NCBI RefSeq assembly: GCF_016698645.1
Contig: NZ_CP068047.1
Coordinates: 1,151,001-1,215,000, forward strand
Reading direction: 5' to 3'
Source of the DNA: Devosia oryziradicis
GTDB lineage: Bacteria; Pseudomonadota; Alphaproteobacteria; Rhizobiales; Devosiaceae
DNA: 64,000 bases
How positions within the stretch are numbered: position 1 is the stretch's first letter; every line of letters starts with the position of its first letter. Positions 8,799 to 17,315 of the stretch are shown one piece after another. The notes beneath the pieces are model-generated. The model saw only the letters and a list, made by a program, of their open reading frames with translations. It made no database searches and was not told the origin of the DNA. The translations under genes were made by a program, and so were the position numbers.

Positions 8799-10283
8799 CT
8801 AGGCGGCGTCGTTGATCAGCTCTTCGGCGAGGCCGTATTCGTGCAGTTTGCGGTAGAGCGTCGAGCGGCCGATCTTGAGGGCGCGGGCAACCCGCGACAT
8901 GCGCCCGCCATGATGCTCGATGGCAAAGACGATGGCGGCGCGCTCGATCTCGGCCAAAGCGGCGATCTCGCCTGACGTGTCGAGGAAGCGGTCGGGAGCT
9001 GGCGGTGGTTCGATGATGGCGCGCTGGCGGGCCGGCGCGGTGTCGATATGCACGGGGGCCGCGGGGACGGGGACCTGCTCGATCGCCTTGATGGCGCTGT
9101 CGCGGCCTGCGGACTGGGCGACGATCTGCGGAAAATCGACCGTTTCGAGAAAGGCTCCATCTGTCAGCACGATGGCGCGATAGACTGCGTTTTCCAGCTG
9201 GCGGATATTGCCCGGCCAGTCATAGGCCGAAAGCATGTCGAGCGCGGCGGGCGAAATGCCCAGCACGCGCTTGCCGGCCTCGGCCGAGAAGCGGGCGATG
9301 AACATGGCGACAAGGGCGGCCAGGTCCTCCATTCGTTCGCGCAGGGGCGGGACGTAGATGGGGAAGACGTTGAGGCGGTAATAGAGGTCCTCACGGAATT
9401 CGCCCGATTTGGCCAGGTTCAGCAGCCGTCGATTGGTGGCCGAAATGATCCTGACGTTGACGCGCTCAGCCCTGGAGGCGCCCACCGGCTCGATCTCGCC
9501 CTCCTGCAGGGCGCGCAGCAGCTTGACCTGGATCTCGAGCGGCAGTTCGCCGATTTCGTCGAGGAAGAGCGTGCCGTTATGGGCTTCGGCGAACTTGCCG
9601 GGCTGGTCGGCGACGGCGCCCGTAAAGGCCCCTTTCTTGTGGCCGAACAGGACGGATTCCACCAGATTGGGTGGGATGGCGCCGCAGTTGACGGTCACGA
9701 ACGGCCTGCCGGCACGGTCGCCCGAACCCTGGATGATGCGGGCGATCAGTTCCTTGCCGACGCCGGTTTCACCTTCGATCAGCACGGGAATAGTGGATTT
9801 TCCGGCCTTGGCGCTGAGCGAGAGCACACGAGCCATGGCCGGCGCCTTGGCAATCATGTCGGCGCTGGTGAAGGTGCCGGCCTTGCGGGCGCGTTCGGAG
9901 CGGATCGCGGCTTCGAGCGCATCGAGCTTCATGGCGTTGCGCAGGGAGATGACGAGGCGTTCGGGCGCCACCGGCTTGACGAAATAGTCGGCCGCGCCGT
10001 TGCGCATGGCCGAGATGACCGTTTCGAGCGAGGCATTGGCGGTCTGGATGATGACGGGGGTGGTGAGGCCCTCGCGGCGCATGGCGTCCATCACGCCCAT
10101 GCCGTCGAGATCGGGCATGACCAGGTCGAGAATCATGGCACCGATATTGCGGTCTTCGCGCAGGATGGTGAGGGCCTGCTCGCCGCCGGTGGCGGTCAGC
10201 GGCTTGAAGCCGGCACGGTTGGCGACCTCGGCGGTGAGGCGCAACTGAACCGGATCATCGTCCACTACGAGTACGCGCGTCAT
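8799..10283 (-). CDS. Sigma54-dependent NtrC-family response regulator
   Basis: The 494 residues comprise a receiver domain (phospho-acceptor Asp53 in ILDLVMPD, Lys103 in FVKPVAP), a sigma54-interacting AAA+ domain and a C-terminal Fis-type helix-turn-helix (MSRVARALKIGRSTLYRKL). The AAA+ domain has Walker A GETGVGKE from 171, the sigma54-contacting GAFTGA at 218-223 and Walker B GTLFLDEIGEL. It should activate sigma54 promoters when phosphorylated. No histidine kinase is adjacent, so it is an orphan, and its targets cannot be read here. The ATG at 10283 was chosen for its GGAG. The longer frame adds a low-quality 29-residue leader. It is separated by only 58 bases from the ABC operon downstream. 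Confidence 0.93.
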   Translation of the reverse strand: MTRVLVVDDDPVQLRLTAEVANRAGFKPLTATGGEQALTILREDRNIGAMILDLVMPDLDGMGVMDAMRREGLTTPVIIQTANASLETVISAMRNGAADYFVKPVAPERLVISLRNAMKLDALEAAIRSERARKAGTFTSADMIAKAPAMARVLSLSAKAGKSTIPVLIEGETGVGKELIARIIQGSGDRAGRPFVTVNCGAIPPNLVESVLFGHKKGAFTGAVADQPGKFAEAHNGTLFLDEIGELPLEIQVKLLRALQEGEIEPVGASRAERVNVRIISATNRRLLNLAKSGEFREDLYYRLNVFPIYVPPLRERMEDLAALVAMFIARFSAEAGKRVLGISPAALDMLSAYDWPGNIRQLENAVYRAIVLTDGAFLETVDFPQIVAQSAGRDSAIKAIEQVPVPAAPVHIDTAPARQRAIIEPPPAPDRFLDTSGEIAALAEIERAAIVFAIEHHGGRMSRVARALKIGRSTLYRKLHEYGLAEELINDAA

Positions 10284-10351
10284 CCAAGCTCCGTCTTCTT
10301 GTTGGCCACACGAATCGTGTGCCGTTTTGGGAGGAGGATGCGCGGGGTATC

Positions 10352-10366
10352 TTAAGAGGCGATTAA
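10352..10366. promoter_or_regulatory. CtrA-like box (TTAA-N7-TTAA)
   Basis: TTAA at 10352, seven bases, then TTAA at 10363. This matches the alphaproteobacterial CtrA consensus TTAA-N7-TTAAC except for the last base. It lies between the divergent sigma54 activator and the small membrane-protein gene, 69 bases from the former start. TTAA is scarce in DNA this rich in GC, which adds some weight, but there is no expression evidence. Confidence 0.35.
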
Positions 10367-10449
10367 TCATGGCTAATTGGCAGCGGGCGGTGTCGTATAG
10401 GCAACCGGCCGAGGGGCGGGCGAATTAGTCAGGCATGAGGAGGATTGCC

Positions 10450-10638
10450 ATGCATCACGATAGCTATACGGGACTGGAATTCATCGAGGGCTTCTCGCTG
10501 CTGGCCGGCGCGCTGTGGATCATCGGGGCGCTGTTCGTCGGTGGCCTGGCGATGATGGGCTCGGCGCGGATGGGCGATGCCAGCGTCAGCCCGGCAGCCA
10601 ACCAGACGGAAGCGGCAGCGCCCGCCACCGCGCAGTAA
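10450..10638 (+). CDS. Small membrane protein, 62 residues
   Basis: An ATG at 10450 follows a perfect AGGAGG six bases upstream, so this start is preferred over the in-frame ATG at 10435. The product has one hydrophobic segment (LLAGALWIIGALFVGGLAMMG near 16-36) and an Ala/Pro/Thr-rich tail. I do not recognise the family. The strong ribosome site and lack of a competing frame make it a likely gene. Confidence 0.6.
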   Translation: MHHDSYTGLEFIEGFSLLAGALWIIGALFVGGLAMMGSARMGDASVSPAANQTEAAAPATAQ

Positions 10639-10737
10639 CACTGGGTTACTGGCGCATAATTGCACGGGGGTCGCACTTCACAGCGCGGCCCCCGCTGGCT
10701 AAGGTCCGCCGCGATTGACCAAGCCGGAGTTTACGCC

Positions 10738-12540
10738 ATGACCGCCGCTGCCCAGAAAGGCCACAACGAACTCGGGGCGCTCCCGGTATGGGACCTCTCG
10801 GACCTCTATCCGGGCAAGGACAGCCCTGAATTCAAGGCGGCCATGGAGCAGGCCAAGTCGCTCGCGGCCAAGTTCGAAGCCGACTACAAGGGCAAGCTCG
10901 TCGAGCTGACGAAGGCCGGGAAGCTGATTTCCGCCATCAAGGACAGCGAGGCGCTGGGCGATCTGAGCGGTCGCATTGGCTCCTATTCATTCCTGCAATA
11001 TGCGCAGAAGTCGACCGACCCGGACCGCGCCAAATTAATGGGCGACACCAACGAGGCGCTGACCAACCTTTCGACCAAAACGCTGTTCTTCGAGCTGGAA
11101 CTGAACCGGATCGAGGATGCGGACCTGGAAGCAGCCTTTGCCGGCGATGCCGAGCTGGCGCGCTACCGCACCTGGTTTGCCGAGCTGCGCAAGGCCAAGC
11201 GCTACCAGCTCGACGACAAGCTCGAAGAGCTGTTCCACGACAAGTCGGTGACTGCCTATTCCGCCTGGAACCGCTTGTTCGACGAGACGCTGTCGAGCCT
11301 CGAATTCGAGGTGGATGGCGAGACGCTCAACATGGAATCGACGCTGCATCTGCTGTCCGAAAAGGACGAGAAGAAGCGCGAAAGCGCGTTCCGTGCGCTG
11401 GGCAAGACGCTGGCGGCCAACGGGCGGCTGTTCACCCACATCACCAATGTTCTGGCCAAGGACAAGGAAATTTCCGACCGCTGGCGCGGCTATGAGGACA
11501 TTGCCGACAGCAGGCACCTGGCCAATTCGGTGGAGCGCGAGGTGGTCGATGCACTGCAGAAGGCGGTGCAGGAAGCTTATCCGCGCCTCAGCCACCGCTA
11601 CTACAAGATGAAGGCCAAGTGGTTCGGCAAGGAGCAACTCAATTCCTGGGATCGCAATGCGCCGCTGCCGACCAGCGACGAACGCACCTGGGATTGGGAC
11701 ACCGCCGTTTCAACGGTGATGGAGGCCTATGGCAAGTTTTCGCCACAGCTGGCCGAGGTCGCCGCGCCGTTCTTCAATTCGGGATGGATCGATGCGCCCA
11801 CCGGCGATGGCAAGCTGTCGGGCGCGTTTGCGCACCCGACCGTGCCCAGCGCTCATCCCTATCTGATGCTCAACTATCTCGGCCGCTCGCGCGATATCAT
11901 GACGCTGGCGCATGAGTTGGGCCATGGCGTGCACCAGCGCCTGGCGGCGGCGCAGGGGCCGATCCTCAGCAATACGCCGCTGACCCTGGCCGAGACGGCA
12001 TCGGTGTTCGGCGAGATGCTGACCTTCCGTCACCTGCTCAACCAGACGACCGACCCCAAGCAGCGCTTTGCCCTCCTGTCGAGCAAGGTCGAGGACATGC
12101 TCAATACCGTGGTGCGCCAGATCGCGTTCTATACCTTCGAGCGGCGCGTCCACACCGCGCGCCGCAATGGCGAGCTCAAGACCGAGGAAATCAACCAGAT
12201 CTGGCTCGACGTGCAGAAGGAGTCGCTGGGCGACGCCATCGTGCAGAACGAAGGCTACGACATCTTCTGGGCCTATATTCCCCACTTCATCCACTCGCCC
12301 TTCTATGTCTATGCCTATGCCTTCGGCGACTGCCTTGTGAACTCGCTCTACGCACAGTATGAGAAAGCCAATGAGGGCTTTGCGGAGCGCTATTTCGAGC
12401 TGCTCAAGGCCGGGGGAAGCAAGCATCATTCCGAACTGCTGGCGCCGTTCGGGCTCGACGCCAAGGATCCCCAATTCTGGTCGCTCGGCCTCAGCATGAT
12501 TGAGGGCCTGATCGACGAGCTGGAAGCCACCTCCCCGTGA
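10738..12540 (+). CDS. pepF: M3-family oligoendopeptidase (PepF-like)
   Basis: A 600-residue cytoplasmic zinc metallopeptidase. The gluzincin motif HELGH (LAHELGHGVHQ) is near residue 392, with a downstream Glu in LAETASVFGEM as third ligand. The C-terminal block YVYAYAFGDCLVNSLY is typical of oligoendopeptidase F. It should degrade short peptides. The start at 10738 has a GGAG nine bases upstream. The in-frame extension to 10660 has no supporting site. Confidence 0.93.
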   Translation: MTAAAQKGHNELGALPVWDLSDLYPGKDSPEFKAAMEQAKSLAAKFEADYKGKLVELTKAGKLISAIKDSEALGDLSGRIGSYSFLQYAQKSTDPDRAKLMGDTNEALTNLSTKTLFFELELNRIEDADLEAAFAGDAELARYRTWFAELRKAKRYQLDDKLEELFHDKSVTAYSAWNRLFDETLSSLEFEVDGETLNMESTLHLLSEKDEKKRESAFRALGKTLAANGRLFTHITNVLAKDKEISDRWRGYEDIADSRHLANSVEREVVDALQKAVQEAYPRLSHRYYKMKAKWFGKEQLNSWDRNAPLPTSDERTWDWDTAVSTVMEAYGKFSPQLAEVAAPFFNSGWIDAPTGDGKLSGAFAHPTVPSAHPYLMLNYLGRSRDIMTLAHELGHGVHQRLAAAQGPILSNTPLTLAETASVFGEMLTFRHLLNQTTDPKQRFALLSSKVEDMLNTVVRQIAFYTFERRVHTARRNGELKTEEINQIWLDVQKESLGDAIVQNEGYDIFWAYIPHFIHSPFYVYAYAFGDCLVNSLYAQYEKANEGFAERYFELLKAGGSKHHSELLAPFGLDAKDPQFWSLGLSMIEGLIDELEATSP

Positions 12541-12591
12541 GGCCGACTTCCGGCGCATGGACTTTGAGAGTACTGGACTAACGAGGACGAC

Positions 12592-12759
12592 ATGGCCACT
12601 AAGCACCGCCCCGAACACCACTCCGAGCTGCAGGTGGAATCGCCGATGGACTATGCCCAGCACGAGGCCACCTACAATGGCTTCATCACGCTGGTGAAGT
12701 GGACCGTCCTGGCGCTCGCGGTGACCACGATCATCTTGTATTTCGTTATCAAACCCTGA
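12592..12759 (+). CDS. aa3-type cytochrome c oxidase subunit IV
   Basis: A 55-residue protein with a short hydrophilic N-terminus, the family motif MDYAQHEATYNGFI and one membrane helix (VLALAVTTIILYFVI). This is the small bacterial subunit IV of the aa3 oxidase. GAGGA precedes the ATG. Its place directly ahead of the transhydrogenase genes, away from the other oxidase subunits, is common in Hyphomicrobiales. Confidence 0.88.
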   Translation: MATKHRPEHHSELQVESPMDYAQHEATYNGFITLVKWTVLALAVTTIILYFVIKP

Positions 12760-12823
12760 CGCTTCCGCGCATACAGGCACTTGAATCGAGCCTGTCCGTC
12801 GGGCAGGCGGGCAGGAGACTTTC

Positions 12824-14371
12824 ATGAAAATTGCGATCGTCCGCGAGCGTTTCGAGGGAGAGAACCGCGTCGCGGCGACCCCCGAAACGGTGGGCAAGCT
12901 GATTGCGCTGGGCGCTAGCGTTTCGGTGGAAAAGGGCGCGGGCCTGGGTTCGCGCATCCTCGACAAGGACTTTGCCGAAGCCGGTGCGACCATCGCGGCC
13001 AGTGCCGACGCGGCGCTCAAGGGCGCCGATGTGGTACTGACCGTCCGCCGCCCAAGCGCGGCTGCGCTGGCCGGCGTCAATAAGGGTGCGCTGGTGATCG
13101 GCGCGCTCGACCCCTATGGCAATGACAAGGATGTCGCCGACCTGGCCAGGGCCGGCGTCACCGCCGTCTCCATGGAATTCATGCCCCGCATCACCCGCGC
13201 GCAGGTGATGGACATCCTCTCCAGCCAGGCCAACCTGGCCGGTTATCAGGGTGTCATCGAGGCGGCTGCCGAATTCGAGCGCGCCCTGCCCATGATGATG
13301 ACCGCGGCCGGCACGGTGCGTCCGGCCAAGGCCTTCGTGATGGGTGCGGGCGTTGCAGGCCTCCAAGCCATTGCGACGGCCAAACGCCTGGGTGCCGTGG
13401 TGTCGGCGACCGACGTGCGCCCCGCCGCCAAGGAGCAGGTGGAGTCGCTGGGCGGCAAGTTCGTTGCCGTCGAGGACGACGAGTTCAAGCAGGCCGAAAC
13501 CGCCGGCGGCTATGCCAAGCAGATGTCGGCGGAGTACCAGGCCAAGCAGGCCGAGCTGACCGCCAGCCACATTGCCAAGCAGGATATCGTCATCACCACG
13601 GCATTGATCCCGGGGCGCCCGGCGCCGCGGCTGATCACCAAGGCAATGGTGGAGTCGATGGCTCCCGGCTCCGTCATCGTCGACCTCGCGGCGGAGCGCG
13701 GCGGCAATGTCGAGCTCACAGTGCCCGGCAAGGTCATCGAACATAACGGCGTCAAGATCATCGGCTACACCAACGTGCAGGGTCGCATCCCGACCACGGC
13801 CAGCCAGCTCTATGCGCGCAACCTGCTCGCCTTCCTCACCACGCTGATCGATGCCAAGGCCAAGGCACTGGCCATCAACTGGGATGACGAGCTGGTCAAG
13901 GCGACTGTGCTGACCCGCGACGGCAATGTGGTGCATCCCAACTTTGCAGCGCCAGTTGCCCCGGCAAAGGAGGCCAAGCCCGTCGCCGTGGCCAAGGCTG
14001 CGCCCAAGGCCCCGGCCAAGACGGTCGAAGCCAAGGCTGCTAAGGCCAAGACCGGTGCCACCTCGACCGCGCCCTCCAGGAAGCCGGCAGCAAAGAAGGT
14101 GGAAGTGCCGGCAATGGCCGATGCGCCAAAGAAGGCGGCACCGGGCGTGGAGCAGTCCATTCCGGCTGCAGCCGAGGCACCGGCCACGCCCGCCAAGCGC
14201 GCGGCCACCAAGAAGGCGGCGGCGGTGATCGATGCGGCTGCTGCCGTGCCGGCCGCGACCAAGAAGCCTGCTGCCAAGTCAGAGGCTGCGGCCAAACCGG
14301 CGGCAGCCAAGAAGCCCGCCGCAGCCAAAAAGCCCGCAGCAAAGCCTGCTGCACCCAAGGGAGCCAAGTAA
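12824..14371 (+). CDS. pntAA: NAD(P) transhydrogenase subunit alpha part 1, with Lys/Ala/Pro tail
   Basis: Residues 1-372 form the soluble NAD(H)-binding domain I of the proton-translocating transhydrogenase. An alanine-dehydrogenase-like N-terminus (MKIAIVRERFEGENRVAATP) is followed by a Rossmann motif (GAGVAGLQAIATAKRLGA near 173) and TTALIPGRPAPRLIT. It passes hydride between NADH and NADP+ coupled to proton entry. Family members of this split type are usually about 375-385 residues. Here about 140 extra residues rich in Lys, Ala and Pro follow, with H1-like repeats such as KPAAAKKPAAAKKPAAKP. The frame is continuous to a TAA that abuts the pntAB start, so the tail is part of the gene. Its function is unknown. 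An AGGAG site precedes the ATG. Confidence 0.95.
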   Translation: MKIAIVRERFEGENRVAATPETVGKLIALGASVSVEKGAGLGSRILDKDFAEAGATIAASADAALKGADVVLTVRRPSAAALAGVNKGALVIGALDPYGNDKDVADLARAGVTAVSMEFMPRITRAQVMDILSSQANLAGYQGVIEAAAEFERALPMMMTAAGTVRPAKAFVMGAGVAGLQAIATAKRLGAVVSATDVRPAAKEQVESLGGKFVAVEDDEFKQAETAGGYAKQMSAEYQAKQAELTASHIAKQDIVITTALIPGRPAPRLITKAMVESMAPGSVIVDLAAERGGNVELTVPGKVIEHNGVKIIGYTNVQGRIPTTASQLYARNLLAFLTTLIDAKAKALAINWDDELVKATVLTRDGNVVHPNFAAPVAPAKEAKPVAVAKAAPKAPAKTVEAKAAKAKTGATSTAPSRKPAAKKVEVPAMADAPKKAAPGVEQSIPAAAEAPATPAKRAATKKAAAVIDAAAAVPAATKKPAAKSEAAAKPAAAKKPAAAKKPAAKPAAPKGAK

Positions 14372-14734
14372 ATGGAAGCCACGGCAGAACAGACCGCCGA
14401 TGTCATTGCGGCAGCTGCGCATGCGGCTGTTGGGGGCGCCATCGACCCTTTCACCTTCCGTCTCGCCATTTTCGTCCTGGCGATCTTCGTGGGCTATTTC
14501 GTCGTATGGTCGGTGACCCCGGCGCTGCATACGCCGCTGATGAGCGTCACCAACGCCATCTCCTCGGTCATCGTGGTGGGTGCCCTGCTGGCCGTGGGCG
14601 TGCAGCTTGCTGCTGATGCCAACTGGGTCAGCAAGGTGTTTGGCTTCATCGCGCTGGTCTTTGCCAGCGTCAACATTTTCGGCGGGTTCCTCGTCACCCA
14701 GCGCATGCTGGCAATGTACAAGAAGAAGGGCTAA
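14372..14734 (+). CDS. pntAB: NAD(P) transhydrogenase subunit alpha part 2
   Basis: The 120-residue membrane subunit has one N-terminal helix ([20 protein letters not shown]) and three further segments, as expected for the first half of membrane domain II. It has a longer, Ala-rich soluble lead than many homologues. Its ATG directly follows the pntAA stop, with a GGGAG inside the end of pntAA, so translation is coupled. Confidence 0.95.
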   Translation: MEATAEQTADVIAAAAHAAVGGAIDPFTFRLAIFVLAIFVGYFVVWSVTPALHTPLMSVTNAISSVIVVGALLAVGVQLAADANWVSKVFGFIALVFASVNIFGGFLVTQRMLAMYKKKG

Positions 14735-14739
14735 CGCCG

Positions 14740-16146
14740 ATGATCTCTGCAGATATCGCAGCGCTGCTCTATCTCGTCTCGGGTGTGCTGTTCATCCTGG
14801 CCCTGCGTGGCCTGTCGAGCCCCAAGAGCTCGCGCCAGGGCAACACTTTCGGCATGGTGGGCATGGGCATCGCCATCGTCACCACGCTGGCCGTCGCGGC
14901 TCCGTCCGACTGGATCAGCTGGGCGCTGATCATCGGCGGCATCGGCATCGGTGGCGGCATCGGCGCCTATATGGCCCGCACCGTAAAGATGACCGACATG
15001 CCGCAGCTGGTGGCGGCATTCCACTCGCTGGTCGGCCTTGCTGCCGTGTTCGTGGCCGCAGCAGCGCTCTACGCGCCCGAGGCCTTCGGCATCGGGGTTC
15101 CAGGCGATATCCACGCCCAGGCGCTGGTCGAAATGTCGATCGGCGTGGCCATTGGCGCCTTCACCTTCACCGGCTCGGTCATCGCCTTCGCCAAGCTCAA
15201 CGGCAATATGAGCGGCAAGCCGATCATCCTGCCGGCGCGCCACGCCATTCACATCGTGATGGGCGTTGCGATCGTGCTGCTCATCTGGGCCTTCACCGTT
15301 TCGGCCGATCCATGGCTGTTCTGGGCCATCACCATCCTGGCCCTTGTGCTGGGTGGGCTGATGATCATCCCCATCGGCGGCGCCGACATGCCGGTCGTGG
15401 TCTCCATGCTCAATTCCTATTCGGGTTGGGCCGCCGCCGGCATCGGCTTCACGCTGGGCAATACGGCGCTGATCATTACCGGCGCGCTGGTGGGCAGCTC
15501 GGGCGCGATCCTGAGCTACATCATGTGCAAGGCGATGAACCGCAGTTTCATCTCGGTGATCCTGGGTGGCTTCGGTGGCGACAGCGCTTCGGCAGCGGGG
15601 GCGGCCGAGGACGATCGCCCGGTCAAGCAGGGTGCAGCCGAGGACGCGGCATTCCTCATGAAGAATGCCGGTAAGGTCATCATCGTGCCCGGTTACGGCA
15701 TGGCCGTGGCCCAGGCGCAGCACGCATTGCGCGAAATGGCCGACCTGCTCAAGGCGGAGGGCGTGACGGTCAAATACGCCATCCATCCGGTGGCGGGCCG
15801 CATGCCGGGGCATATGAACGTGCTGCTTGCGGAGGCCAATGTGCCCTATGACGAAGTGTTCGAACTGGAGGATATCAACTCCGAATTCGCCCAGTCGGAC
15901 GTGGCCTTCGTCATCGGTGCCAATGACGTGACCAACCCATCCGCCAAAACCGACAAGAGCTCGCCGATCTACGGCATGCCCGTGCTCAATGTCGAAGATG
16001 CCGGCACGGTGCTGTTCATCAAGCGCGGCATGGCAGCCGGCTATGCGGGAGTCCAGAACGAGCTGTTCTTCCGCGACAATACGATGATGCTGTTCGGTGA
16101 CGCCAAGAAGGTGACCGAGGACATCGTCAAGTCGCTGGGGCACTGA
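14740..16146 (+). CDS. pntB: NAD(P) transhydrogenase subunit beta
   Basis: A 468-residue subunit carrying the remaining membrane helices of domain II (about residues 1-270) and the NADP(H)-binding domain III (about 290-468). Domain III shows the GYGMAVAQAQHAL loop, the GRMPGHMNVLLAEA motif and GANDVTNP. Together with PntAA and PntAB it forms the inner-membrane complex that uses proton-motive force to make NADPH. Five bases separate it from pntAB. Confidence 0.96.
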   Translation: MISADIAALLYLVSGVLFILALRGLSSPKSSRQGNTFGMVGMGIAIVTTLAVAAPSDWISWALIIGGIGIGGGIGAYMARTVKMTDMPQLVAAFHSLVGLAAVFVAAAALYAPEAFGIGVPGDIHAQALVEMSIGVAIGAFTFTGSVIAFAKLNGNMSGKPIILPARHAIHIVMGVAIVLLIWAFTVSADPWLFWAITILALVLGGLMIIPIGGADMPVVVSMLNSYSGWAAAGIGFTLGNTALIITGALVGSSGAILSYIMCKAMNRSFISVILGGFGGDSASAAGAAEDDRPVKQGAAEDAAFLMKNAGKVIIVPGYGMAVAQAQHALREMADLLKAEGVTVKYAIHPVAGRMPGHMNVLLAEANVPYDEVFELEDINSEFAQSDVAFVIGANDVTNPSAKTDKSSPIYGMPVLNVEDAGTVLFIKRGMAAGYAGVQNELFFRDNTMMLFGDAKKVTEDIVKSLGH

Positions 16147-16170
16147 TCAATTGAGGACGGAGGCGCGAAA

Positions 16171-16782
16171 GTGACCTCCGTTCTTCTTTCCTATGTCGCA
16201 ACCTGCATCGCCATCGAGCTGACGCCCGGCCCGAACATGGCCTATCTGGCGGTGCTGAGTGCTGAGCGAGGCCGCCTTGCGGGGCTGTTTGCCGTCGTTG
16301 GCGTCGCCCTTGGCCTTGCTCTGCTTGCCGCCTTGGCCGCGTTTGGCATCGGCGAGTTCATCGGAAGCCGGCCTTGGCTCTACGAGAGCCTGCGCTGGGC
16401 GGGCATCGCCTACCTGGTCTATCTGTCGTATGACGCATGGGCCGATGCGCAGCGGCCAGTCGAGGCCCTCGATCCCGGCCAGCTAGGCTGGCGCTCGTTC
16501 CGGCGCGGGTTGATCAACAACCTGCTCAACCCCAAGGCTGCGCTGTTCTATATCACCGTGATGCCAAGCTTCCAGGCAACGCCGCAGTCGCAGGGACAGT
16601 TGGTGCTGCTTGCCGCGATCTACGTCGCGGTGGCGACAGCCATCCATGCGGGGGTGGTTCTCCTGGCCAGCGCAGTTCAACCGGCCCTGACCCAGTCCGG
16701 CAGCCGCAGGGTCATGGGCGGCGTGTTTGCCGCTCTCTTGCTGGCGGTCGCTCTCTGGGTAGCCCTGACAACCGCGCGCTAG
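16171..16782 (+). CDS. LysE/RhtB-family amino-acid exporter
   Basis: The 203-residue protein has six predicted helices and the family N-terminus ELTPGPNMAYLAVLSAERGR. The block RRGLINNLLNPKAALFYITVMPSF is diagnostic. It should export an amino acid or related metabolite. The start is GTG behind a GGAGG, 24 bases after pntB, so it may be co-transcribed. Its stop shares four bases with the convergent slyX stop. Confidence 0.9.
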   Translation: MTSVLLSYVATCIAIELTPGPNMAYLAVLSAERGRLAGLFAVVGVALGLALLAALAAFGIGEFIGSRPWLYESLRWAGIAYLVYLSYDAWADAQRPVEALDPGQLGWRSFRRGLINNLLNPKAALFYITVMPSFQATPQSQGQLVLLAAIYVAVATAIHAGVVLLASAVQPALTQSGSRRVMGGVFAALLLAVALWVALTTAR

Positions 16783-16985
16783 TAATGTGGCGGCGGCGGC
16801 TCGGTCGCCGGGTCGGCTATGTGCACCCCCGAGCGCACCTGCTCTTCCATCTGCTCGAGCTTGCGGGTGAGCAGGTCGATCTGCCGCCATTGCGCTGTGA
16901 TGGTGGCGTTGAGGTCCTCGATGGTCTGGTCCTGGAACGCTATGCGCGTTTCGAGCGCTTCGAGGCGTTCGACGAAATCGGTCAT
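16779..16985 (-). CDS. slyX: SlyX-family protein
   Basis: A 68-residue coiled-coil protein (RLEALETRIAFQDQTIEDLN) that ends in the family hallmark PPPPHY. The function is not established. A GGAGCC ribosome site lies just before the ATG at 16985. Confidence 0.88.
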   Translation of the reverse strand: MTDFVERLEALETRIAFQDQTIEDLNATITAQWRQIDLLTRKLEQMEEQVRSGVHIADPATEPPPPHY

Positions 16986-17111
16986 TGCAGGCTCCTTGGC
17001 TCGCTTCTAGCGCAAGCCCGTCGGTTCGCCCAGATGCCAGATGGCAGCTGCGCGCCCGGCTATATCGCGATTTGATCGCGCCAGATGGCGTGTCTTGGGA
17101 GGCGCTAGAGT

Positions 17112-17294
17112 GAGCTCTACGAGGATGCGGCGCTTTACGATCTCGTTGCGCCGCGCGACTTCAACGAACGGAGATGGCGCCAGGTTTGCGTGCCGCGCCA
17201 CCATGAAGCGGGGCTTGTGGCGGTTGGCCGCCATGCGAAGCCATTGACGTATACGGAACCCTTTTGCGGCCCCGGCTGTTGGTTTGCCAGGTAA
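17112..17294 (+). pseudogene. Possible methyltransferase N-terminal remnant
   Basis: The 330 bases between slyX and the next gene hold no intact gene I can support. One frame reads ELYEDAALYDLVAPRDFNE, which resembles the start of class I SAM-dependent methyltransferases. It then loses similarity and stops at 17294 after 60 codons. No start codon precedes it (TAG lies two codons upstream), and the SAM-binding loop is unrecognisable. I read it as a decayed gene fragment, but this rests on a short stretch of resemblance. A 102-residue frame on the other strand looks like its shadow. Confidence 0.3.
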
Positions 17295-17315
17295 CAGCAG
17301 AGCGGGAGCCGACAA

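Noticed and set aside
9048..10355. 435-codon plus-strand ORF over the sigma54 activator
   Set aside because: Low-complexity antisense product, and the minus strand encodes a complete NtrC-type protein with all motifs.
11710..13936. Two long minus-strand ORFs across pepF and pntAA
   Set aside because: No recognisable domains and no ribosome sites; they overlap well-supported genes for their full length.
13941..14371. Separate histone-like gene after pntAA
   Set aside because: The Lys/Ala/Pro region is in frame with pntAA with no stop, start or ribosome site between them.
14731..16143. 470-codon minus-strand ORF over pntB
   Set aside because: Antisense shadow: His/Asp/Arg-rich, no domain, while pntB on the plus strand is unmistakable.
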